Shown: positions 36,008 to 48,802, counted from the first letter of the stretch. The stretch: 64,000 nucleotides of DNA from Nectonema munidae (GCA_030549495.1 JAUIRK010000923.1:434001-498000); one strand, 5' to 3'. The notes: generated by a model not told the origin, from the sequence alone. Numbers and translations are program-made.

Positions 36008-36132
36008 ACTCTAAAAATTTTTTTAAAAATTTTTATCTGAATTTAAATTAGTAAAAATAATAAATTACTTGCTTAAACAGGAGTCCAATACAAACTAATG
36101 TGTTTAAGTATTGTTTCAAAAGGATCTAAACC

Positions 36133-36162
36133 CCCATGCGTAAAAAAGGTTGAGAACCACTG
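36133..36162 (-). mobile_element. hAT-type terminus
   Basis: On the minus strand CAGTGGTTCTCAACCTTTTT, the standard left end of Charlie-like hAT elements. The other end was not identified. The stretch 36163-38490 that follows holds no recognisable gene, only an (AT)n run at 38008-38025. Confidence 0.5.
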
Positions 36163-38494
36163 GTCTAACATGGTGTGGCAAACCTGCAGTTATTTTGCTT
36201 TCTGATAATGGTTCCTTCCTGCTTTGCAAAAAAGGGTATTTAAAAATATAGTCTTCATTCCATCTAATTTCATAAATAATAATAATTAACAAATAATAAG
36301 CAATAAGATTTTTCATTATTCATTATGCAATATAAAATAATATCGTTAGATTCCGCTTCCACTAAAATGTTTCTCTTCTAAGCAACCCTGTCGTCAAACA
36401 CCCCTACCCCTTATCGACAGGCCTGTTTCGCAGTTAAAAAATTTCATGAAAGATCATCATATTATATCTTTGAAAGCAAAGAGAAAAACTTTGAAAATAA
36501 TACAATTTTGAAATTTGGGTATTTTTTAATCAATTAATAACAAATAAAAGCACGCTAAAATGAACTTATCACAAACCTTTCTAATTTTACGCTTGCTATT
36601 TCAATATGTAAAATTATAATTACATAATATAAAAAAGATAAAAACCTTTTATTTAAGAGTTTGCACCTTTGTTTGTTTTATTTCTTAGTGGAAACAGAAA
36701 AAATGTATAAAAAAGATCTAGTTTGTTTTTTGCGACCCCAAACTATACAAATTACCCAAACTATACTTCATTTTTAAAAAGTGGAAGTAAGATAAAATTT
36801 GCATAAAGATTTGCGACTCCTGACTTGAATGTGTGTAACCGGATACTCGAATTTCAACTATTTGAACATTCCATTGCGTTGAAAAATGATTTTGAAGACA
36901 TTTAGAGTATATTTTAGTCTTTAAATAGAAAGTATTTTTTTGTTAATTTTCTTTTATTTTAAATTTCAAAATTCTTGATAAGCTTCTGTGGTAAATACTA
37001 TAACTAGTATAATAAATGAAGTCCCTCTTTTAAACGCTCACCATAAAGATGAAAAAATAAGGTTAAAAAAGTCAATTCATACTTTTACAATTAGGAAAGG
37101 ATTTTTTCTACGATTAAGTAGTCAAGCAACTTTGATATTAATGAGAAATGTTTTTAGTATTTTAAATGAAAATAAAGATGAGGATAACTTTGTTTCTATG
37201 TCATTGTTTAAATTTGCAAAGTGAATTTTTGGCATCTACAAAGCAGTGAAACGTGAACATGTTTATCCAAACTAGTTTTGATTTTTGAACGAATATAAAG
37301 ATTAAAAGATATTATGAGAAATTTGGAAAGTTAAAAAGTGAAATTACATTAGATAAATAGAAGATAAAGAATTTAAATGAATATCATAAAAATAAAATCA
37401 TGAAAGTATTATAAAATAATTTACATAATAATCAAAGTAAACTTTAAAATTTAGACCATGTTTAAAACAGGAATAAATAAAGAACGAATTAAACAATAAA
37501 ATATTATCTATTAGACTTTATGATATTAATTATTTACTGAATAAAATATAATTTAGATCAAGAATATTGCCAAAAATAATATCCAATATAATGAATCATT
37601 ATTCAACACATGTGAATTGCTTACCTCCTGAACTCTTCAGACTAAGCAAATAACCATTAATAGTTAAAATTAAGAATCTATCTGAATTTTTTATTTATAA
37701 AAGAATTTTTTCATTCAAATATATTTGTTCTTGGGTTATTTTGTATTTCAGCACGTCTTAGTGCGAGTGTCTGAGAGCACTTTTTAATAATAATTTTCTT
37801 AACTCAATTCCTCGAACAATTCAAAGCGCGTTTGAGCGCACTTTTTATAATTAGACAATCTTTTATTATTATTTATCACCAACGCTTGTCATTTCAATTT
37901 AATGACTTGCGTGGAAGTTCTAATAAACTTTCTACAATTAAGAGAGAGAAAAAAAAATTTATTCAAAAAAAAAAAATTTTACGGAAGGTTATTGAAGTGT
38001 GAAGTGCACATATATATATATATATTTATAATGATATAAATATATTTACAAAATATAAAACATAATCACAAAATTTACTATCCTGGAAAAAGCAATAGCC
38101 AAAATGGCAGTCAGTTGTATTAAAACTTCAAATTCAGCATCAGTCTACACATACAAAAATAAATTCTTACATTCTCTCCATTTTATATCAAATAAATAAG
38201 AAATTTTTCCTTAAACTTCAACTTTATTACATTTAACCATTTCTGGAGGATTTCGTAGAGGTTAATACTAATGATTCAAATGTTAGCAAATTCCTTTGAA
38301 AGAAGTGTTAACACTTTTCTGCTGACATTAATTAGATTTGAGAAGTTAAGATTATTTTTAGATGGATAAACTTCTCCAAAGAGTATATGAAACAATAATA
38401 CTTTTTAATCAAAATGCATTAAGTTTCTTCTTTTTTTGTTGTCTTGTTTTATTTATTTTATGATCTGTTTCCTTCATCATATTTTAAAATATAG

Positions 38495-41420
38495 TCACAA
38501 TAAATATACAGGAATTAGAAGAAAACATCCTACTATCAAATCTTCCGCATAATTTTTTTCCCTTATTCCATTTATTTTAAAATTTACAGATAAGAGAATT
38601 GGCATGTAATCCGAAAAGAAAGACATATAATTGAAAGCTTTGTAATCAGCAATTTCTTTATTTAGAAAAAGTATCGGTTTCATATCGCGTTGGAAATGTA
38701 ATTGTGGGGATCAGTGACCCAGCTATAGTTAAATTGTAAAACTTCTCTGTGAGAAAATTGTCAATCTTTAAATCGAAATTAAATTCACCACAAAAGATGT
38801 TCAAGTTATTTCTATCTATACTGTAAATTAAATTTTCAAAAAAAGAAAAAAAAATTCTACAAGATCAATACTGGTATTTGGCAGTCTGTAAATATTATGA
38901 ACAGTAAGTTTTTAATAATATTTTGATATTCAAATGAAGCATTAAAATGTTGGCCTTTTTCAATTTTATAGTTAATATTATCCCTTACAAAAAATATAAG
39001 ACCACTATGCTTTGAACTTTATCTTGGAAAAATAATGGTAGAAAAGTTAGGTAGATGAAAACAAGTTTCGGTATTGTCTAGCCATGTCTCTTGTAAGCAT
39101 ATTTTATTCAAAGTTTCAACATGCATACAGATAATTTTTCCAAAAAATAACAAGTTCATTAAATTTGCTATTTAGAGATTGGGTGTTGAGGATAAAATAT
39201 TCTATCATTCATTAAGTTTACAATTTAAATAAAGCTTTTGTTAATTTTTTAGTTTACTATTAGTATAAAAAAATAAGCCATTAAAATTAGATAACAAAAT
39301 CAACTAATTTTTGAATTAAAAGTAGTCTATTTATGTCAACAAATTTTTTTTGATTAATATAATTTTTTTTATTAAATATTTAAGTTCTAGAGTTATAAAT
39401 GATTTATTTTCCCATACTTCTTTGACATTCTTCAAAAAAAGCTATTTTATCATTAACAACCAAATCTATTATTTTAATTGTTAATCTTATTTAAAAATTT
39501 TAAGATCTTATTCTCCTGTTTAGTTTTATATTATTTTTTCAGTTTAATTTCACATCTTTTTCTAAAATATATTCTATAAAAATTTAATCCACATTATATT
39601 TTTGGTCAATGTTAACGAGAACCTGTTAATACAAAATGCATAAATTTTTTTCAATAGCCTTAATTTTTTGATTATATCTAGCCTTTCTCTTAAATTATAC
39701 ATTTTTATTCAATTTTTAATGAGAAATTTTCAGTTGTTTAAGCCAATTATGTCTATTCAAAGATTTTTATAGAAAGAATTTCAATTTCTTAAAATATATT
39801 TTTGAAATTTATATTAGTATCAATGAATTCTCTAGCACATATATAAAACCACTTAAATATACAGTTGATTCTCTATGTTTGAACCACCGTTAGGACTTCT
39901 TCAAGTGGTCTAATAGAGAGAACTACTCACCTAAATACATAACCAGATTATGTAAAAAATACTTTTTTTCTTATAACTTTTAAATTTTTTTATAACTTTT
40001 AATTAAAATTAAAGAGTCATTAATAAAATCTTCCCCATTTTTGCTGCAGATATGACATTTATATTCTCTAGTATCATCTTTAATTGAACAAAAATTAGAT
40101 TTATGTGGTAAAGAACAAAACCTGCGGATCGCTTCTTTTTTACATTTGGCGGTGGTGTGTCCAAAGAGAAGACAATTTCTACACTCTATGTGGAACAAGT
40201 GGCAAAGCCCACTAAAATTATTTTTGGCACCTCTTTTTGAGCTAAGTTGTTTCTAATCTTTGTTATAAAAATAGAAAATAGATCAAAAGATACGAAGAAA
40301 AAAACATGTGTTTGAAATTTTTCTTAAGTTATCTATTTTTTATATGATCAATCTACATTAGCAGATAATAGGTTATAACCAAATTACATAAAGTTACATT
40401 TTAATTTAAAAAATAACAATAATCAGAATATAAATTATATTGTATTTTTTAAAAAAAAATTTGCCTCTCTTGAAATATTGTCCTGGGTACGATTCTTATG
40501 TGGGAGAAGGATGCTCTACATTTAACAGCCGGCATCATTAAGAAAAATGTAAATTCATTTTGTTCAGAAAAGAAATATTTCTGGGCCAACTTTGAGTACT
40601 ACAATTTTTTCTCTCTTTTGGAAAAAAGAACTTCTAAAACTTTGCCTTGATCAACCATTTTTTTATACCCTTATTTTTACTCAGTTGGTAGTAAGCTATT
40701 TTAAACTTTTTGAGAAATTACAAAAGAAATTTAAGGTAGTAATACTTTTATTCATACTGTTTTTAGATTCTCTTCTTTTTTTATTAAGCTTTTTGGTTTG
40801 AATTATCAGGAAAACGTAGCCTGAAAACTCTTTTTGTCTTTTTGTTGGATGCCACTTGAATTATTTAGAATAGAGGATGTTTTTTGGGACCAATTCATTA
40901 ATTTTTAAGCTTTTTGATCTTACATATAAAGTATTTCGTTTATTTCTTTCAGTCATGTGTCTGCATTTGTTGAATAAGAAGGTGATAGTAATATCTTAAA
41001 TATCATTTTGCAAGCCTGACTTCAATGAAAAAATAAATTTATTTTGTTCTTTTACCTGTTCTTTCAAGTTATTTATTACTTTTAAAGATGATGGTTTTAT
41101 AACATTTTCAATATGATTATCCAAACTTGACTTCAATGAGAAAATAACTTCATTTTGTTCTTTCAAATCATTTGTTACTTTTAACAAATCAATTAATGCT
41201 GAATTTGTTTTTTCATCATTTTTATGTCAGAATCAAGACAAGCTAAGCATGCCATTTGATTCCTTGACAATTAAATTTGTCAAGAATTTTAAACAAGGAG
41301 GCGTCAAATTTCTGACAATTATAACATACCCATTTTAGGCAACAATCACATCTAAAAAGATGAGGAGAACTTGCATGGCAACTTTGACATCCCAATTTTT
41401 TTTTCCATAGCAAAAAGTTA
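38495..41420 (-). mobile_element. LINE relic: ORF1 zinc fingers, coiled coil and endonuclease
   Basis: Read on the minus strand. About 41400-41250: a PHD-like zinc finger, WGCQSCHASSPHLF then CDCCLKWVCYNC. 41187-40996: a coiled-coil stretch with two related repeats, KVINNLKEQVKEQNKFIFSL and KVTNDLKEQNEVIFSL. 40198-40000: a zinc-knuckle-like CRNCLLFGHTTAKCKKE. This PHD, coiled-coil and CCHC order is known from ORF1 proteins of CR1/Jockey-type LINEs. About 39120-38500: an APE-type endonuclease with LHICLQETWL-like, FCGEFNFDL and SDYMPILLS motifs, which are the usual EN blocks. Stops and shifts interrupt all parts. Reverse transcriptase was not recognised further on. The element also contains one copy of a 682-bp direct repeat. 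Confidence 0.6.
39290..39971. repeat. 682-bp direct repeat, copy 1
   Basis: Matches 41637-42318 at a constant offset of 2347 with scattered substitutions and no net length change. It ends in CAGTTGATTCTCTATGTTTG and AACTACTCACCTAAATACAT. No intact reading frame. Copy 1 lies between the zinc-knuckle and endonuclease parts of the LINE relic. Confidence 0.85.
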
Positions 41421-41636
41421 AAAAAGAAGAAGAAGGAATTGGATATTTATAAACTTTCTACTATAAATAAAGAAGCCATTTTAAACTAAATTAGAAAGAA
41501 GATTTTATAATTCTAGATCCAAAAATATTATTAGGTATACTCTTAATATTGATGATAGACGTAATTATTCAATAGTTAATAATTTTTTAATTTTTCCTTT
41601 AATCTCCTCTTTTTATACAAGTAAATCAATGAAAAT

Positions 41637-42318
41637 GATAACAAAATCAACTAATTTTTGAATTAAAAGTACTCTATTTATGTCAACAAATTTTATTTGA
41701 TTAATATAATTTTTTTTATTAAATATTTAAGTTCTAGAGTTATAAATGATTTATTTTCCCATACTTCTTTGACATTCTTCGAAAAAAGCTATTTTATCAT
41801 TAACAACCAAATCTATTATTTTAATTGTTAATCTTATTTAAAAATTTTAAGATCTTATTCTCCTGTTTAGTTTTATATTATTTTTTCAGTTTAATTTCAC
41901 ATCTTTTTCTAAAATATATTCTATAAAAATTTAATCCACATTATATTTTTGGTCAATGTTAATGATAACCTGTTAATACAAAATGCATAAAATTTTTTCA
42001 ATAGCCTTAATTTTTTGATTATATCTAGCCTTTCTTTTAAATTATACATTTTTATTCAATTTTTAATGAGAAATTTTCAGTTTTTTAAGACAATTATGTC
42101 TATTCAAAGATTTTTATAGAAAGAATTTCAATTTCTTAAAATATATTTTTGAAATTTATATTAGTATCAATGAATTCTCTAGCACATATATAAAACCACC
42201 TAAATATACAGTTGATTCTCTATGTTTGAACCACGGTTAGGACTTCTTCAAGTGGTCTAATAGAGAGAACTACTCACCTAAATACATAACCAGATTATGT
42301 AAAAAATACTTTTTTTCT
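41637..42318. repeat. 682-bp direct repeat, copy 2
   Basis: Second copy, on the other side of the ORF1 fragments, same orientation. The two copies flank about 1.66 kb. This could be a partial tandem duplication of a 2347-bp unit within the LINE, or two insertions of another repeat. The stretch from 42319 to 43453 shows nothing recognisable. Confidence 0.85.
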
Positions 42319-43457
42319 CAATCCATATTGATCTTAAGTCATTTTGGCTTATTGTTCCTTTAGAGTTGTAAACTAAAACAAGTTTACTAAATTAATTTAT
42401 GAAAGATTCATTTTTTTCATAATTTTATAAGCATTTTTATTTGTTCTTTGCAATCTAGACTACCATATGCATATTTGCGAACATATCAAGTGCAAAAATC
42501 GGTAGAAAGTTAGGCCTAAGGCTAAAACCAACTGCCAAATGATAACTCTATAAAGCTATTAAATTTATGAAAATGTGAATTATATAAATTTTTATTTTTG
42601 CTCATTTATAATTAATATTATAGGCAGCGTCGTCGAGTCAGAGTCGAACCTTTTTCAGATTAAAAAAAATTCATAGACACTCTTTTTTCTGCAACGTTAG
42701 AAAAACGCAACATAAAAATGTTTATCATTTTAGTCCAAGCCTTGTATTCTTTCAACCCATAGAAAAAGGGTGAACAATTTAATGAAATTAAAAAATGAAC
42801 TTTTTTATTTTATGTTAAAATTAGTTTGTAAAGGAGCAAAACTCAGTTTATGAGTAGGAAGTTTTTAGGAAAGAAATTTTAAACTAATAATTACCTTTGT
42901 AAAAAAATTAGGATATATTGAGTTTATGAATCGTATTGTTTTTGTCTTTGATAAAAAGCTTATAGACAATAATTTGAAAATCTTTTTTAAGACAATGCAA
43001 GAAAGACACCAAGCTACAAATACAAACCAATAGAACATTATAAAAAATTATGTTGAAGGAAATAAATGAAGCATTTTGCGTTGAAACATAAAGCAGAAAT
43101 GTCTAAAATTTAAAAAATCCTTCAATGACTATCCAAAAAACTTTCATAAACTACCTTGAAATATGGTAGATGTTGGAAATTTATAATATTTGAAACGGGA
43201 AAGTTGATGTTGCATAATTATAAAATTTTAAAGTCAAAGTGGCAAAAATATATAGTGGAGTCAGAGTCGGAATCGAAAAGTTCTAAATAAGCGAAATATT
43301 TTTTCGACTCCACAGGCATGATTGAAGTTAAGAAATAATTAAGATTTATTATAAATTCAACATTCAATGCATTCAAAATATGATAAAAACATAACTAATT
43401 TAACAGGATATCCTTCTATTTTCACATTCCTTTTCTCTGCTAGAAAGTGCTTGTTAA

Positions 43458-43751
43458 CCCATTTTACCCGTTAACGCCCATGTCGACTATAGTCGACTTT
43501 ACAAAAATAAAATCGCCTCGTTTATCAAAGCTCTAATACAAATCTGCTTTACATTAGATATCGTCTGATTATTCTGGTCGTTAACGGGTTAAGGCCAAGC
43601 AAAGCAGACGATATCTAAAAAAACGCAGACGATTTATATTCAAAGTCATTGAAAAAAGCAGACGAAAATGAAATTACTTATGTTCGATGAAAAAAGCAGA
43701 CGAAGATGAAATTACTTATGTTCCATAATAGGAACATTGGCCGTAAATGGG
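43458..43751. mobile_element. piggyBac MITE subfamily A with a second MITE inside it
   Basis: Outer TTAA at 43454-43457 and 43752-43755; ends CCCAT and GGCCGTAAATGGG. Nine bases in, it is interrupted by the subfamily B element 43467-43588. Near the right end a 34-bp part (GAAAAAAGCAGACGANGATG through ATTACTTATGTTC) is duplicated in tandem, adding a fourth GCAGACGA motif. Confidence 0.8.
43467..43588. mobile_element. piggyBac MITE, subfamily B, nested, 122 bp
   Basis: Ends CCCGTTAACGCCCATGTCGA and GGTCGTTAACGGG. Target TTAA is preserved on the right (43589-43592) and reads TTTA on the left (43463-43466). The target was the TTAA inside the CCCATTTAAGGCC terminus of subfamily A, so this insertion is younger than the host MITE. 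Confidence 0.82.
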
Positions 43752-44770
43752 TTAATTGGAGGTTTTTCTTTTAGAGAGCAGCTTTGTTGTGGGTGTCCAG
43801 GTCACACATAGCAGGGAGTATAACAAAAAATCTTTCAATGGATGCTGAGCATAGGATATTTCTCATAGCTATAAATAAGCTTGAACAAATGCTAACAAAG
43901 AGGGGTAGAATTTGTAACTCAAAGCAGTAGGCGTTAGAAATGCTTAAAAATCATTAAATTACTGCCCAAATCTCTAGAGTTTGTATATATATATGAGTAT
44001 GTGTGTAAAGTACTGGGAGTCGAAGTACGGTATTTTCCATCGGAATCCGCAACCCTGCTCTTAATCAATTTATTACACAAATTCTACCTTTCTAAAACTT
44101 CTACTTCATGAATAATCAGAATAACCGTCATCAGGGTTTTTTTTTATTATTTAATACTGACAGTTAAAAATGTTTTAAAGTTAACTATTTTTGTAAATCA
44201 ATTTATTTTTGTCTCAAGTAAACTAGATATATATACATAATTTAATTTGCTTTAAAAAATTGAATTTTGATGCTTTACTGCATAACCTACTTTTTTTAAA
44301 ACCTTTAATTTACTTATATAGCTAACTATATTAAATGATTCCTAAATTTGGGGCTTGCTTTCGCATGGTATATTATGCCTCCATATACCGTATTTTTATT
44401 CTATTTCAGCACATTTGTTAAAATGATATCCGAACCCACAAAACAACCAAAAAATAAAATTAATTTTTTTTAAATTTCTAAAACCAACAAAATTACCATA
44501 TGTGCTTAGAGTCTGGCGACGTGCTGATCATATCTTATCAACGACTTGTTCTCTATACTCGCTTACAAGAATTGAATGCAACATTTTTTTCCAACAGCAC
44601 CAATATTATGCTATGTTTGCTAGTTAGTTATCATTGTTGCTAAGTTTAAGAAAGATTTAATATTGGGAAGTAGGTGTCAAATTTTAATTAGAAAAAGGTT
44701 AGGAGCTGAACTATTAAAATGATTAGTGACGCTAGCGCCACTCAATATGATAAGCTTGGCACCAGTTCCG

Positions 44771-44783
44771 CCCCCCCCCCCCC
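44771..44783. repeat. C homopolymer, 13 bases
   Basis: A run of 13 C followed by T and five more C. It gives a spurious proline stretch in a short open frame starting at 44719 that I do not call a gene. Confidence 0.85.
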
Positions 44784-45157
44784 TCCCCCAGAATTATCCG
44801 TCTCTCCACCCCTGGAGTTCGGGACAGAGAGGATTATTTTAAATCGTATTTACTCTAAACATTTTCTATCAATGAATTCATTTTTTATATTTTATATGGA
44901 AATTTATTTTTGATGCGCACATTTTAAGCAAAACTATATTTTTAATTTTTATTCATAACAAATGATCTCTTCTTGCACGCGCACTTTATACGCAATCATA
45001 TACTCCCACATAACATAAACCTTAGGATAGTTAAAAATCATTATCAAATTAAATGGACCAACAAGTAGTTTTTTTCCCAAACCTATAACGAATGGCATGG
45101 TGGAAATTTTTTTTTTGTTGGTAAATGTTTGAAAATTTTTTCTTTTTTTACTTTTAG

Positions 45158-46578
45158 CTACTTTAATGGAAGTAAGTCAAGTTGGTGGTTTTGCCAATCC
45201 CATATTTCAAGCTGAAACCTTTGTACGTTGTCATTCGAATCGAGATAACGTGAATGATGATTACTCTCAAATATGGGATATTGCTTTCGAGCCCGATGTA
45301 AAAAATGTTGGCCAAACTCTCAACGTTTTTGCTGCTGTTGGCCAAGAGTATTTGTCAATTATTGATCTCGACACATACACCAAAGATGGCCTAAAAATGA
45401 AACTTAAGTGCCCAGTGAAGGATGATGATGGCGAGGATGAAGAATTGTATGCAGTAGCATGGTCATCAATCATCATTGAGGAGTCAAGTAGGTATCTTTC
45501 GAATATACTGGCATGTGGAGGAAAGTTTGGCTATATCTACTTCATTCACCCGTGTCAAGAGTTGTGGTACGCAAGTGTTGTGGCTCACGAACACGCTGTC
45601 CATTCGCTCGCCTTTGCCAGTGAACGCAGCAGTCGCTTGTTCAGCGCCGATAAATCCGGCACCATTCGCGTTTTGGAAGTGGAGTTGCCGTGCATCCACA
45701 CACCAACATACGCTAAGATCCATGCCAAAACACAAACTCTGGCAGTGATCAAAGCACCGGATCACGTTCTGCGCTTACTCATTTGCCCACTAGGCGCACA
45801 CACCCTTCTCCTCGCAGCAACCCACGCGGGCTTGTTCTCGTGGAATGTAGAAGATGATAAGGACAAACTCACAACAACTCTAGCAAGCGATGAGATGGAG
45901 CGCATTGAAATTTTTGAAGAGCACGATGAAAAGCGTCTTGTGGATGGATTGTGTGAAATAACGCCCGGTCTCATCGCTACGAAATCCAGCCCGGAAAAAG
46001 TTATAAAAGTTTGGAGGCTTGAGATCTTAGAAAATGATCAAAAGCAAAAGGTGTCCAATACTCTTCTCGGCATTCTAGATTGGTCTTCAAAGCCTGAAGT
46101 TTACATGAAAATCAGTTGTTCACCTTGTGGCAAAATCCTTTGTGCGGGTGATGAAATGGGAAGAATTTTATTGTTTGATATGAAACCTTTTTTGACCTTG
46201 AATTTAACCGAAGAAACCGTTGTGATGGAGGCGCATTATTCCAAATTGCAAAATGTCAAATTACTGCAACCATTTTCAAAACTAGAATGGAATCCTTCTT
46301 CAACTCAATTCTTATCACTGGATTCCGAAAATGAAATATCCATTGATTGTGTTTCTGGCTCCTCAATTGCGAATGCAGCTGTCATATCTTCTGACTTATC
46401 TCATGTTGTTGCAGGCACATCCAATAATCTAATCACTGTATGGAAAAGTTGTAATTCCTCTATTTCAGATGTTGTAAATAAGTTTGAGGATGACGTGATC
46501 AAAACTTTTGAAAGTCCCCACCATATTTTCTCAGAAGAGCTTTCATCCACACAATTGACAACACAGCCTGTACAATAG
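45158..46578 (+). CDS. LRWD1: LRWD1/ORCA-like WD40 protein, terminal exon
   Basis: In vertebrates LRWD1 (ORCA) binds the origin recognition complex and repressive histone marks and stabilises ORC on chromatin; this exon corresponds to its WD40 half. A pyrimidine-rich tract ending AG at 45156-45157 opens an exon that stays in frame through ATG 45166 to TAG 46578 (470 codons from that ATG). Recognisable blocks, counted from that Met: FVRCHSNRD (19-27) and IWDIAFEPD (36-44), a characteristic LRWD1 lead-in; ACGGKFGYIYFIHP (116-129); HEHAVHSLAF (141-150); LFSADKSGTIRVLEV (158-172); CGKILCAGDEMGRILLFDM (321-339); AAVISSDLSHVVAG with TVWK (404-427). GC is higher than in the flanks. The leucine-rich-repeat half should lie in upstream exons, which I could not find in 42.3-45.1 kb. 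Either they lie beyond a long intron, or the protein lacks LRRs and starts at 45166. Confidence 0.82.
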
Positions 46579-46652
46579 TCTTCTTCTTTTTCTTATAATG
46601 TGTGTTTTATGCGTTTTAAAATCATTTTTATATAGTATTAGGTTATATTTTA

Positions 46653-46658
46653 AATAAA
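46653..46658 (+). terminator. Polyadenylation signal of the LRWD1-like gene
   Basis: AATAAA 75 bp downstream of the stop codon, followed by a T-rich stretch. First such hexamer after the stop. Confidence 0.7.
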
Positions 46659-47109
46659 TGTATTTTTTACTTTTTATTTCACCGTCTGAGGAATTCTATG
46701 ACTTAAATGATGATTCAAATTTTAACATAACATAAAAACTTATTTATATACTAGTTTGTTCGTGATATTTGTGACAATATTGTTTATCAAGAAATGCACA
46801 TATTGTTTAAATTTATGAAAAGAACGAACATGCTTTGTAGTTAAATTCAAATTTTTCATTATATTTCACTTGCAAAAACATTATAGAAAAGGCCGCCTTT
46901 TTGTAGTTTTTAGGCAAAGCTAAAATGACTAATTCTAGAATTGAAGATGCGAGTCATTTTTTTGGATCCATTTCATGGTTTATTGGTTCTGTGAGAAAAA
47001 ATTTGTGAACTGCTTCTTATTAAATTTTTTAAACACGCATTCATAAAAACATAATGAATTGGCGTTGACTGATTTTTACATTTCAAGAATTTTAAACCAT
47101 TTTCCTTTA

Positions 47110-47220
47110 ATCTAAGGAATTAATTCAATCCTTGGAGGACCACAATTTTGAAGATTAATCGTCTCCATTTTTTCGGTGGAATTTTTTATATTTAAGGAAG
47201 ACGATTTTCATTTTAAAATA
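47110..47220. mobile_element. Decayed piggyBac MITE, subfamily C
   Basis: CCTTGGAGGACCAC, ATTAATCGTCTCC and GGAATTTTTTATATTTAA parallel the copy at 24135-24259, but the termini are lost. Flanking sequence 46660-48040 holds no recognisable gene. Confidence 0.4.
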
Positions 47221-48046
47221 AATTTACATGATCTCAAGCCTAACGCATTGCCTTGATTTCTTTTCGTGCAGGTTTCGATTTTTTAGGTCTAATTGTTTTA
47301 TGCAAGTCTTTTTTGAATTGTTTATTAAAATTTTAAAACAGAACACATAAAATCAAATAAAGAAGTTCTTTAGATTTTATAATGAATACATACAAAAATT
47401 AACATGTCAATGTTTTACGATTCCATAAATTTTGGGCGCAACGCCTACATACTACCTGCGGAACACCAGTTTGTAGGGTAAGTAAATACCCTTACCCTAA
47501 CCTGTGAGATTCATCTCGCACTTAAATAGGAATATTCGTTTTAAAATCTTGTACAAAAATGGCTAACATATTTTTTTCAAATAAAAATCTGGCGTGATCT
47601 TTTTTAAAGTTTTAAAGTATTTATGAACTAAAAAGAAGGCGTGTAGAAAAAAACGTTTGCGAAGCACTCCTTTAGACTGAATAAGGAACAAACATTTTTG
47701 TAAAAAGTAAGTTTTCCACCGCACCTACGTTTGTCAGATTTTGACATCGTCAAACCGAGACAAAAATGGTATTGAAAAAAAACTGGAACAAGAATTTGTA
47801 TTTCTTACAAAAATAATTAATATGAAAAATACTAAAAGTAACATATGAGTTTTAATACTAAATGTGAATGGGAGATTGTCATTGTTATAAAACCCCAGAT
47901 TGCGTTCTTAACGGACTTCAAAACGCGAACAATCCCTGAAAATCGGCTCGTCCTTCCACCAATAGTTGCTTAATGTCGGAGAAGAAGAGGTGGTTGAGAT
48001 AAAGAACCAGTAATGAATAGAAGGTAATGAGTAAGTGAGATGACGC

Positions 48047-48172
48047 TTTGGGGACCATTGTTCCAAAAATTGAAAGTTGTCAGCTTTAAATATTTAAACT
48101 TCTTTTGAAAAAGAGAGAAGAGGATTTGTCCTGAAAATTCTTTTTCTTAAAGAGTTAAAATCTCATTTTCTG
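48047..48172. mobile_element. Decayed piggyBac MITE, subfamily C
   Basis: GCTTTGGGGACCATTGTTCC at the left and TCTTAAAGAGTTAAAA at the right. The interior GCTTTAAATATTTAAACTTC and TTGAAAAAGAGAG follows subfamily C. Confidence 0.45.
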
Positions 48173-48200
48173 CTTTCTTTTTCAATTTAATTACTATATA

Positions 48201-48802
48201 CAGTGGCGTGCGAAAGTTTTCACCCACAACTAAAAACTATATTATTTAAAAAAAAAATTTTTTTGGAATTAAATGCTAAAAATATAAGCATATAAGTATT
48301 AATTTTTTTATAAAAATTTGAAATTTAATTCTTTTTGTATTTATGGAAAAATTTCATTTATATAGTTTACTTTTAAAGCATAATGCAAAAGTTTTCGACC
48401 AGAGAACTTTATTCATATAAATATTTTTTATTTTTATTAAAAATTCTTTATTTATTCTCAGGTTTTTCTTAATAATAAAATTTTGACAATCGCCTGTTTT
48501 TTCATAAAATCTTTGTTTCCTTTAATTTTTCCATTTGATCATTATGCCTAAAGTATCATTAGAATGAAGACATAGCGGTGAATCTCTTTTAATAAATAGA
48601 TGTCAAAGTGCTATACCTAAATTGTTTGGATTATCTAGAAGCAATATTTCTTAAAATTTATTCAAATTTAAAAGTACAGGAACTATTGCAAATAAGGCAA
48701 AAACCGGTATTTCTCAAAAATTGATATAAAAAAATGTACAAAACATATTAAGAACAGCCTAATAATTTAGTCCTAATTTATCTGCAATTTTGCACGGCAC
48801 TG
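48201..48802 (+). mobile_element. Tc1/mariner transposon derivative, 602 bp
   Basis: Ends CAGTGGCGTGCGAAAGTTTTC and (reverse) CAGTGCCGTGCAAAATTGC, flanked by TA. From ATG 48544 the plus strand reads MPKVSLE, then after an in-frame stop HSGESLLINRCQSAIPKLF and FKSTGTIANKAKTGISQKL, which is the paired-like helix-turn-helix and GRPRKT-type linker of Tc1 transposases. The catalytic domain is deleted. Non-autonomous. Confidence 0.75.

Noticed and set aside
35337-36170. hAT element bounded by GTCTAACA repeats (35328-35335 and 36163-36170)
   Set aside because: The right side is a good hAT end, but the sequence after the left repeat does not start with a hAT terminus, and the span would include a plausible spliced gene.
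43775-43932. Possible exon after a strong acceptor (TTTTTCTTTTAG), open for about 50 codons (RAALLWVSRSHIAGSITKNL)
   Set aside because: No donor or partner exon, no similarity to LRWD1 leucine-rich repeats, and it lies directly beside a MITE. It could be a decayed mobile-element piece.
45267-45974. Several open frames on both strands inside the LRWD1-like exon
   Set aside because: Shadows of the coding frame, which has clear protein similarity.
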